Below are positions 24,001 through 30,941 of a stretch of DNA of 64,000 bases, in pieces. Location of the stretch: positions 62,001 to 126,000 of the forward strand of contig DKDI01000032.1 in NCBI GenBank assembly GCA_002449305.1. Reading direction: 5' to 3'. The stretch is from Treponema sp. UBA6852 (GTDB lineage Bacteria > Spirochaetota > Spirochaetia > Treponematales > Treponemataceae). How positions within the stretch are numbered: position 1 is the stretch's first letter; every line of letters begins with the position of its first letter. The translations under genes were made by a program, and so were the position numbers. The notes beneath the pieces were generated by a model. It saw only the letters and a list, made by a program, of their open reading frames with translations. It was not told the DNA's origin and ran no database searches.

Positions 24001-26497
24001 GTTCAATTTTTTGTGTGTACTCAGAAGTTGTAGACTTATACTGCTCCATTGCTCCGTAAGTTTGAGTTTCCACATTGTTTTCAAGTTCTTCAAGTTTCTT
24101 TTCAATTTCCTGCGCGCGTTCATGAATTTGACGCTCAAGAGCTTCTGTTCGTTCCGCAAGTTCTTTACGCAAAATATCAGTTCTATCTTCAATATCCTGC
24201 GTATAAGTTGAAGTCGTTGTCTTGTATTTTTCAACAGCCTGCGCAGTCTGATTTTTTACATCTTCTGTAAGATTTGAAAGTTTTCTGCGGACGTCATCCT
24301 CAAGTCCGTCTGTGCGGTTTTTAATTTCAGTGGAAATTGCAAGAGCCTTGTTATTTATGTCTTCAAGTTTCTTTTTAAATATGCCGTCAATCGAATCAAA
24401 CTTGTCAGTGAAGCTTGTATTAAGTGCTGCTGTTTTCTGGCGGATTTCGTTTTCAATTTTTGAAATAGAATTTTCAAATGAAGTGTTTGCAGCACCAGTT
24501 TTCTGTTTTATTTTTGCATTGAGTTCATCAACATTTTTATCCAAATCAGCATCAAGAGAACGCATTTTTTCTTTGAGTTTTGAATCCAAATTTGAAGACT
24601 TCTCGTTGAACAACGCAATAAGTGCCTGTGATTTTTTCTTCATTTCGGATTCTGCATTTTCATTATTTAAATCCAAAGATTCTTTTAGCTTCTTTGTTTT
24701 CAAATCATAGCTTTCTTCAAGCTCGCGGGTTTTATCTTCAAAAAATTGAACAACGTTACGGCTTTTATCTGCAAATGTCAAATCCATTGAAGAAGATTTT
24801 TCCTCATAAGATTTTGAAAGCGCCTTCATTTTTTCTTCAATATTCGAGAACATATCAGCGTAACTTTGCTCTAAAGAATTTTCAAGCTCAGAAGTTTTTG
24901 AGTTGTATTCATTTTCAAGAGAAGTCACATTGCTTTTGAAAAGTTCTTCCAGTCGTGAAGTTTTTTCTTCCAGCTGCGAATCAAGTGAAGAAATTTCAGA
25001 ATTAAGCCGCTCTGAAAAATCAGAAACATTTGATTCTAGTTCAGAAGAAAGAAGATCAGATTTTTGCTTTACGCTGTCCTCAAAAGCCGAAGTCTTTTCT
25101 TCAAAGATTTTCGCCTGTTCTGTGAAAGTTTCAAGCAAGGCAGAAAATTTATTTTCCAATTCATTTTGAAGAGAATCAGCACGCTCCTTGTATCCGGCTT
25201 CAATAGAATTTGAAGTTCCATTGAAATAAGATTCAATCTGTGAAAGTTTTTCTGAAAATTTATTTTGAATGCCAGACGATGAGTATTCGAATTTTTCTTC
25301 AATTTCAGAAATTTTTCCAGAGCATTCATCTTCAATTCTTGAAGTAGAGTTTTCAACAATATCGGAAAGTTCTTTTATTTTGTCTGCAAATTCACTTTCA
25401 AAAGTTCCTGCAGATTCATTTATCTTATCTTCAAGCGCGCCAGTTTTTTCAGCAAGAGAATTATCAAGTCCAGCAATAGCATTCTCTAGGTGGGAATCAA
25501 AGTTTTCAGAATTTTCTTTAAGTTCTTGTTCCAATGCCTCAATTTTTTCTGTCCAAGTGCCAGTGAGAACATTTGTGCGCGCATCAATCATTTCTGTAAT
25601 GCGTTGTGTGCGCTCATTAAATTTTTCTTCAATTGCGGAAGTCTGTTCTTTTAAAGAATCGCTGAATGTTTTTGTTTTATCATCGAGGCTTTTTTGCGTT
25701 TCAGAAATTCTTGAATCAATAATCGCAGTGATTTGTTTTGTCTGAGCTTCAACCTCATCAAGACAAGCGGAAGTTCTTTTTTGAGATTCATCTTTGAGTT
25801 TTGCAAACGACTCGTCTTCAAGCTGTTTTGCATTTTCAATTGCTTTGGAATACGCCTGGCGAATGTCGTCCTCAATTTTTTCCATGATAGCCTGATTTTG
25901 CTTTATGGCTTTTTCCGTTGTCGCATCAATTTCCGAAGCGCGTTGTTCGTACTGATTCAGCAAGTCAGAACCAATCGCCTTGAGCTGCTCAGAATTTTTT
26001 ACAGAGAACTGCTTTGTAACATCAGAAACTTTTTTCTCCACAGCTTCAAGAATTTGATTTTGTCTGGAAAGCTTGGAATTTACTTTGTCCACAACAAGAG
26101 CTTCTTTTTTTACAGAATCAAGATTTTGCTCAACCGCAGCTGTCATTTCCATAAGATTCTGCAAAACTTTATCATAAGCTTCAATTTTATTTTTTATGTT
26201 TTCTATATTCTGGACAGGATTTTCAAAATTCTCTGTGGTCTGGCGGCACTCGTCAATTTGCATCTGCATTCTTTTTATTGCAGCCTTAACTTGAATGTCT
26301 TTTGTATCCAAATCGTTTGCAAGAAGTTTTATAGATTCCGTCTGCTTTTCAAAATAATCATCAAATTCAGCCTGACGCTGGTTTGCATAGCGTTTGACTT
26401 TTTCCATTGAATTTTCATTTTTACCAGTCTGCTGAATAATAACAGAAACAATCGCAGACAAAACTACCGCAATGACAATTCCTAATATAGTAATCAC
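21062..26497 (-). CDS. Giant membrane-anchored coiled-coil protein, SpiroCoCo type
   Basis: 1811 residues. One N-terminal membrane helix (about 2-23) is followed by some 1700 residues of almost unbroken coiled coil rich in Glu, Lys, Ser and Asp, with many degenerate repeats of the form ..FE.K...L.....K...L. and recurring E[KR]T..L motifs. The last 35 residues, KLKKDGWKNAEIAKRLKIEE, resemble a helix-turn-helix of the DUF6115/SpiroCoCo tail. This architecture is characteristic of spirochaetes and is thought to be a structural or scaffold protein at the inner membrane; no function is proven. It is the last gene of the long envelope cluster, 41 bp after the HAD gene. Confidence 0.85.
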   Translation of the reverse strand: MITILGIVIAVVLSAIVSVIIQQTGKNENSMEKVKRYANQRQAEFDDYFEKQTESIKLLANDLDTKDIQVKAAIKRMQMQIDECRQTTENFENPVQNIENIKNKIEAYDKVLQNLMEMTAAVEQNLDSVKKEALVVDKVNSKLSRQNQILEAVEKKVSDVTKQFSVKNSEQLKAIGSDLLNQYEQRASEIDATTEKAIKQNQAIMEKIEDDIRQAYSKAIENAKQLEDESFAKLKDESQKRTSACLDEVEAQTKQITAIIDSRISETQKSLDDKTKTFSDSLKEQTSAIEEKFNERTQRITEMIDARTNVLTGTWTEKIEALEQELKENSENFDSHLENAIAGLDNSLAEKTGALEDKINESAGTFESEFADKIKELSDIVENSTSRIEDECSGKISEIEEKFEYSSSGIQNKFSEKLSQIESYFNGTSNSIEAGYKERADSLQNELENKFSALLETFTEQAKIFEEKTSAFEDSVKQKSDLLSSELESNVSDFSERLNSEISSLDSQLEEKTSRLEELFKSNVTSLENEYNSKTSELENSLEQSYADMFSNIEEKMKALSKSYEEKSSSMDLTFADKSRNVVQFFEDKTRELEESYDLKTKKLKESLDLNNENAESEMKKKSQALIALFNEKSSNLDSKLKEKMRSLDADLDKNVDELNAKIKQKTGAANTSFENSISKIENEIRQKTAALNTSFTDKFDSIDGIFKKKLEDINNKALAISTEIKNRTDGLEDDVRRKLSNLTEDVKNQTAQAVEKYKTTTSTYTQDIEDRTDILRKELAERTEALERQIHERAQEIEKKLEELENNVETQTYGAMEQYKSTTSEYTQKIEQNTKSLKEELENKTRNLQELIDVRTNEIQSLSEDAIVDAKNRFEDVQKIISAKTDEVSGNALAYVEDAQKQIEEKTDSLVLDAKNAIEKVQEQISKTTENVNEITLALKQDVKVNSEKLQALQNSVESQSSELEKKYDGMFSSILEKAEKDENDAYEKFSSLSSANLDKYKGDVQKRVDEMHSDIKNSLGSLDAQTKSIKENIDGTLSSILSRYEQIENNAKEISERIENENESNSEKLKEFSLSMQNQIDELNGSLLSSTKNIAAECDARQTKYLEALDSQLDAYKKEMEYRFKKLNTAGADVDKLESSLRKLMDQSQKKVIGDFEKFSEGAEKTQADFEKSIVAKYEKLKVDLDSVQTSLDEIKKDSAAKLSAKVKVFEDSFTTDLAKRQDDVVLKLSDWKNKFDAQFSDFTAEYEVKREALEKQYDDALAKRISELTKKTLEQEKKFQTALLSGQTTVQEQINTVNQKIHDFIEQYRNEIQKTIENADEYLKTETDSYNERMNGQLDKIEHDLNSKFENFREILLSKQESQSATIDAAVQEFTAWKNSLKGKYEDASQQIEDQLKLLADTNDQKINDLQKDFSVAANKAADVLDDYDKKSKTALADFREQYENMLANVKKSTADQEDYADKKSKELKSRFDKQTDEYMRVYNNAFDKIGEEANKLQFQIDEINKSIGTFKTETAVFDKADILKKQLETSIDDLNKKISAVKNFEEKLNDLSAQAQRLEKFGDDVNSRLNAYSSDKSRLDSIEYKFNTLMNLSSGMDSKIQELTSMSDDILNMQAKVGKFQDSISNVQSKLERIENKKETYDRVAEEVDSSFENISQLEKRLEECSTKVNSLPDEIKSMQSHIDKIMKNSGKINDAVDKITSLQSLIDDAEERIAKIKDSRDGILNTEVRLQKLYSDADSKLKLLHDITAKEVGNKPSAVAGSNITPQLKSNVIKLKKDGWKNAEIAKRLKIEENIVNLILEMGTDE

Positions 26498-26538
26498 TTT
26501 TTATTTCCCGCCCAAATTTATTTAAAAAGAAGTTTTAT

Positions 26539-27219
26539 CTATTTTAACACAATTTTTTCAAGCTGACGATAATTTTTAAATGAAATATCAGCATCTGGAA
26601 GTTTTATTCCAAACAGCCGGCGAAAACCTGTAAGAATATACGCGCTCTTCATTTTAGCATTGTTCGCGCCAAGCACATCGTATTTTCTACTATTTCCCAC
26701 ATAAAGAATTTTTTCTGGAGGAACATCAAGTTTTCTGCTCAAAATTCCAAACGGATAAACAGAAGGTTTTAAAGCTCCTGATTCTTCTGAGCCAATGCAA
26801 ACATCGCAAAGCTGTTTAATTCCCCAAATGTCACCTTTTTGTGACGGTGGAAAATCAGAAAGAATTCCAATTTTCAATCCGGCAGATTTCATGGCTTTTA
26901 TACATTCGACGGCATGGCTGTACGGTTTTATCTTTTTAAAAAAAATTTTTATTCCTTCATAGCAAACTTCATTTATAATTTTTTTTGATTCGTCAACAGA
27001 AAGTTTTGTTTCCTCTGCAAAAAGTCTTGCCTGAAATTCATAAAAATCAGACAGCGGCGCAGTTCTATGAAGAATCTTGCGGATTTTATTGTAATGAAGA
27101 TAAAACTTAAAATGCTTAATCACATACAGCGGCATAAGAAGATAAAGTCTCCAGGACGGATAAAGAGTTCCGTCAATATCAAATGCGACTGCTTCAATTC
27201 CTTCGAACATACATTTCAA
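26539..27219 (-). CDS. HAD-superfamily hydrolase
   Basis: 226 residues (start 27219, or M4 at 27210). HAD motif I is FDIDGTLYPSW (about 13-23), motif II ILSDF, motif III the Lys of GALKPS, and motif IV GNSRKYDVLGANNA, where the usual acidic pair is reduced to the single Asp after KY. The helical cap between motifs I and II suggests a phosphoglycolate-phosphatase-like subclass. The substrate is unknown. It lies 14 bp after the TonB-like gene in the envelope cluster. Confidence 0.83.
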   Translation of the reverse strand: MKCMFEGIEAVAFDIDGTLYPSWRLYLLMPLYVIKHFKFYLHYNKIRKILHRTAPLSDFYEFQARLFAEETKLSVDESKKIINEVCYEGIKIFFKKIKPYSHAVECIKAMKSAGLKIGILSDFPPSQKGDIWGIKQLCDVCIGSEESGALKPSVYPFGILSRKLDVPPEKILYVGNSRKYDVLGANNAKMKSAYILTGFRRLFGIKLPDADISFKNYRQLEKIVLK

Positions 27220-27233
27220 TTATATAAAAATAA

Positions 27234-28232
27234 TTATCTAATCTCAAGCGTATAATCAAAAGAAGCCGTTCCGTCCAGTCCAGAAGATTCCTCTGAAAAT
27301 CTCCAAAGTTGAATTTGCTCTTTTATTTCAGTCTGAATCTGCGGAGGCAAAAGCGATGACGGCACTATGGAAATTCCTGTTACTGGAACAGTTCCGTCCG
27401 CAAGAACTTTAAAACGAACAATAACTTTTTTTGTTTCATCGACAAGTTTTGCATTTTCTTCTGAAATAAATATCACAGGATTTTTCGGATACAAAAGTTC
27501 TCTTGATTTTCCGTCCGACATTTTTATAGAAAGTTTTCCGCCTGCACTTTGAGAAGCAACTGACGTTTTGCTTTTTATATTTCCAGAAACAGAAGAAGAA
27601 AAAGTATTTTTGATATTCGCCAAAGAATTTTTTGTTTCTTCTGAAGCCTCTGAGTTTTTATTTCCAGTTGATTCAGAAGAAGATGAAACTCCGGATTTTT
27701 TTTCAGCTAAAGTTTTTGCAGCAGTCCCTTCAACTGAACTTTTTGACAATACTTTATTTTGCACTTCGGAAACATTTTTGCTTTGCACAGTCTGTGAATC
27801 ATCAAAAAAATTTTCATTCCATTCAGCAGTTTTTTTTGTAGAAAAATTATTTTCCGCTATAAGCTGCTCAACACTTTTTTTAATTTTAGGTTCTTCAAAA
27901 GTTTTTTGTTTTTCAGAAAAAGCTGATTCTTTTTTTTCGATTTTATTTTTTTGAAAAATTGATTTTTCTTCGGAAATTTTCTTTGTTTCAATGGATTTTA
28001 GTTTTTCAATTTCTTTAGAACTTTGATTTTTTGAAGGAACGTTTTTTTTCTGCAAAGTATTTTCCGGCAAAGATCTTTTTTCAACAGGAAAAGACGCAAG
28101 GTTTATCGTCAAGGCTTGAAATTTTTCTTGAGGTTTAAATTTTACAGCAAGAGAAAAAATTAAAAAAGCCGCAAAGAAAAATGCAGTAAATGCCAAGGCA
28201 ATTGCATTTCCACGCCGTTCAAGACTTGTCAT
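27234..28232 (-). CDS. TonB/TolA-like periplasmic-spanning protein
   Basis: 332 residues: a short cytoplasmic start, a membrane helix (about 12-32), a long low-complexity linker rich in Lys, Ser, Glu (about 45-225) and a C-terminal TonB-like domain with VIVRFKVLADGTVPVTGISI and a final beta strand. The linker lacks the Pro-Lys repeats of enterobacterial TonB but has the same spanning role by position. Its start overlaps the ExbD stop by 4 bases (ATGA). With ExbB and ExbD it should transmit proton-motive energy to an outer-membrane partner. Confidence 0.8.
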   Translation of the reverse strand: MTSLERRGNAIALAFTAFFFAAFLIFSLAVKFKPQEKFQALTINLASFPVEKRSLPENTLQKKNVPSKNQSSKEIEKLKSIETKKISEEKSIFQKNKIEKKESAFSEKQKTFEEPKIKKSVEQLIAENNFSTKKTAEWNENFFDDSQTVQSKNVSEVQNKVLSKSSVEGTAAKTLAEKKSGVSSSSESTGNKNSEASEETKNSLANIKNTFSSSVSGNIKSKTSVASQSAGGKLSIKMSDGKSRELLYPKNPVIFISEENAKLVDETKKVIVRFKVLADGTVPVTGISIVPSSLLPPQIQTEIKEQIQLWRFSEESSGLDGTASFDYTLEIR

Positions 28233-28639
28233 TTTTTTCCGCTCGTCCTCAAACTAACAGAAGCAAATCCGCTCATTCTGATTATATCAAAAAGCGCAAC
28301 AATTTTTCCGTTTTTTACATTTTCATCTGCCGAAATTAAAACAGGAAAATTTTTTCGTTCAATTTCTTTTGTGTCAAATTTTGAAAGCAAAGTTGACAAT
28401 TCTTTTTCAGAAACATTTTCGTCGTTAAACCAAAGAGTTCCATTTTCTTCTATGGAAATTGTTATGCCGCTTGATTCCGCTCCAGACGAAGTAGAACTTT
28501 TTGGCAAATTAACATTTATAGCGGGAAGCAAATTGAATGTTGTGGAAACCAGAAAAAACAAAATGAGCTGAAAAATAACATCCAGCATCGCAGACAAATC
28601 AACCACCGGCTTTGTTTTTTTTCTTGTGGAAACTTTCAT
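28229..28639 (-). CDS. ExbD/TolR-family protein
   Basis: 136 residues from ATG 28639. The N-terminal membrane helix carries the conserved Asp: VVDLSAMLDVIFQLILFFLV (Asp14 and Asp20). The periplasmic domain with LPKSS and KNFPVLISADENVKNGKIVALFDIIR is typical. It is the small subunit of the proton channel. The start follows the ExbB stop after one base (TAAAATG), indicating coupled translation. A longer upstream frame is out of phase with exbB and is rejected. Confidence 0.88.
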   Translation of the reverse strand: MKVSTRKKTKPVVDLSAMLDVIFQLILFFLVSTTFNLLPAINVNLPKSSTSSGAESSGITISIEENGTLWFNDENVSEKELSTLLSKFDTKEIERKNFPVLISADENVKNGKIVALFDIIRMSGFASVSLRTSGKK

Positions 28640-28640
28640 T

Positions 28641-29255
28641 TTAAGCCTCGCCTTTTTTTGTAAGACGGAACAAAACAGAAGTAACGGTCTGCTCCATTTG
28701 TGCAATACTATGGTTAACTTGAGAATTAAAATAGCTAGTGAAGACAATTGCAGGAATTGCAACAACAAGACCAGCAACCGTTGTAACTAAAGCTTCTGCA
28801 ATCGCACCAGCAAGTAAAGCGGGATCTCCCATTGTGCCGCCATTTCCAAGAACACCAAAAGCCTTGATGTTTCCAGTAACAGTTCCCAACAATCCAAGTA
28901 AAGTAGAAACATTTGAAATTGTACTTAACGCAGAAAGATTGTGTTCAAATTCTGGAACAGCAAGATCCATTTTTGACTGAATGAATTCCTTTAAATCACG
29001 CTCCGCAAATTTTCTATGTTCAATAGCATTCTTTACAACTTTTGCGCAAGGAGTGTCTGCAAGGGTACAAACCGATTCCGCAGTTTGAAAATCATTTTTC
29101 AAAATACAATTTTCAATATCTCTACTAAGTTTTTCATCACGCCTTTTTATTGAAAAAAAATAATAAAATCGCTCAACAATGATAAACACAGCGGCCAACC
29201 CGCAAGCAATAATCGGAACCATAACAATTCCGCCGCTCTTTAAAATCTCAAACAT
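28641..29255 (-). CDS. ExbB/TolQ/MotA-family proton channel protein
   Basis: 204 residues with three membrane helices (about 10-30, 115-140, 160-185). The MotA/TolQ/ExbB signature is clear: LSTISNVSTLLGLLGTVTGNIKAFG and GAIAEALVTTVAGLVVAIPAIV. It forms the channel with the ExbD protein downstream. The gene follows the outer-membrane barrel candidate by 30 bp and has its own ribosome binding site (AGGAGAT). Confidence 0.92.
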   Translation of the reverse strand: MFEILKSGGIVMVPIIACGLAAVFIIVERFYYFFSIKRRDEKLSRDIENCILKNDFQTAESVCTLADTPCAKVVKNAIEHRKFAERDLKEFIQSKMDLAVPEFEHNLSALSTISNVSTLLGLLGTVTGNIKAFGVLGNGGTMGDPALLAGAIAEALVTTVAGLVVAIPAIVFTSYFNSQVNHSIAQMEQTVTSVLFRLTKKGEA

Positions 29256-29285
29256 TTTTTATCTCCTATAAAAAATCAAATTTTT

Positions 29286-30935
29286 TTAAAAATAAAATTT
29301 TGCAAACAAAGATGCGCAGCCAGCTCGAACAAGATAATCTGTTTTCATAAAGTCCCTGTCTTTTCTTGCAAACAATTTTATGGCATCAGAAAGTTCAAAT
29401 GAAAGTTTTATCGATTCTTTTAAATTGTAATAAACTTCACCGCCAAGCAAAGGACATTTGTCAGAATCCGAACCAATATCTTCCTGCACAGAAATTGAAA
29501 AACCCCAAGATTTTTCTTTTGAGTCAAATGAAATAGAAGTTGAAACATAATTTTTAAATTCATCAGACGGAACATGAGTCCAATTCGACTTCCACCCTGC
29601 GCTCAAAGTGAAAACATTCCACAAATAAGAAAATCCTGAATCAGTAGAAAAAAGAGTTCTGTCTGATGGAGCTATTTCAAAAATTCCAGAATCTGTTTTA
29701 GAATCATAAATCGCTTCCCAAGTTCCGTTTTCAAAGGCAGTTTTTCTAAATTCCGCAGAAGAATAAATCGAAGCAAACTTTGAAACAGGAACAGAAACTT
29801 TTGCATTCACAAACCAGTCAGAAGTTTCTGTTGGCAAAAAAACAAGCTGCGAAAATTTATATTTATTCTCAAGTTCTGAAAGTGAATTAAAATATGTATC
29901 AAGACCTCCACGAACTCCAAAAGAAAAATTATTTTTCAAAGGAGAATCTTTTCCTGCAAAAGAAATTCCCGCATTAAAAAATGGAATTGATTTTTTTGTT
30001 CCCATTTCTGTTCCGCCAGCAATTCCTCCAGATGCAAAAATATCAAGAAAATCATTTTTCCAGCCAGCAGATGCAGAAGCTTCCGCTCTAAAAATATTTT
30101 CAATTTCAACAGAGTCAAATTTTCCAGCAAGAGTACCATAATCAACTCGCCCATTCAAAGCAAAAAATAATTTTTTTACGCTCCATGAAAAATTTAAATT
30201 TTGATTTAAATATACAACATCAATATTTTTTTCTTGGCTTAGAAAATCATTTTCACTGTCAGCAATTCCAGCATATCGGTTATACCAAGATCCTCCACTT
30301 TTAGACTCAAATTCAAATCCATGTAAAAAACTTTTTTTTACAGAAAAATTTCCAAATGCTTCTTGGGAATTCAAATCATAAAAAAATAGACTTGCAGACT
30401 GAAGACCTGTTTCATTTTTTTTATACTCGCCGCCGATTATAAAGTCTGTATTTTTTACAGTAATAGTTTTTTCCGCAAAAAGCCTTGTATTGCTATCAAA
30501 AAATCCATCGCCAGCCTTATGTTTTCCGTATCCGTTTTTGCTTAAATGTGAAAACTCAATTTTAAAAGGATTTTCACCAATAGATTTGTAAACAGAAAAA
30601 TCTCCGATAAAATCTCCAGGGAATCCGCCACCAACAAGTCCTTGTGCAAAAATTGTCTTTGCTTCCCCAAAAGAAAAATCAGCAACAGGCTCTTCATCAA
30701 AACTGACATTTTCTTCTGTAAAAACAGGAAGCACAGAATCGTCTTTTTTATCAACTGGAATAACTTTTGAAAAATCAGGGGCAGCATCTTTTCCGGCTGT
30801 AACAACTTCACCAGAAATTGTCGTAGTTATGTCTGGCAAAGTTACATTTTCAGTTTGAGAAAATAAAGGCGCAGAAAATAAAGCAACACAAAAAAAATAA
30901 AGCGTATTTTTCAAATCTTTCATTTTAAATTTCAT
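29286..30935 (-). CDS. Outer-membrane beta-barrel candidate
   Basis: 549 residues with a signal peptide cleaved near SAPLFSQTEN (about 20-27). After an acidic N-terminal stretch come many alternating amphipathic strands with Tyr/Phe/Gly turns, ending in LFAKFYF, the aromatic C-terminus usual for barrels inserted by BamA. No TonB-dependent plug domain is evident, although VTLPDITTTISGEVV recalls the start of one. It sits between the TPR protein and exbB, so it may be the outer-membrane partner of the ExbBD/TonB-like complex. I know no named family. Confidence 0.65.
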   Translation of the reverse strand: MKFKMKDLKNTLYFFCVALFSAPLFSQTENVTLPDITTTISGEVVTAGKDAAPDFSKVIPVDKKDDSVLPVFTEENVSFDEEPVADFSFGEAKTIFAQGLVGGGFPGDFIGDFSVYKSIGENPFKIEFSHLSKNGYGKHKAGDGFFDSNTRLFAEKTITVKNTDFIIGGEYKKNETGLQSASLFFYDLNSQEAFGNFSVKKSFLHGFEFESKSGGSWYNRYAGIADSENDFLSQEKNIDVVYLNQNLNFSWSVKKLFFALNGRVDYGTLAGKFDSVEIENIFRAEASASAGWKNDFLDIFASGGIAGGTEMGTKKSIPFFNAGISFAGKDSPLKNNFSFGVRGGLDTYFNSLSELENKYKFSQLVFLPTETSDWFVNAKVSVPVSKFASIYSSAEFRKTAFENGTWEAIYDSKTDSGIFEIAPSDRTLFSTDSGFSYLWNVFTLSAGWKSNWTHVPSDEFKNYVSTSISFDSKEKSWGFSISVQEDIGSDSDKCPLLGGEVYYNLKESIKLSFELSDAIKLFARKDRDFMKTDYLVRAGCASLFAKFYF

Positions 30936-30941
30936 TTGCTC

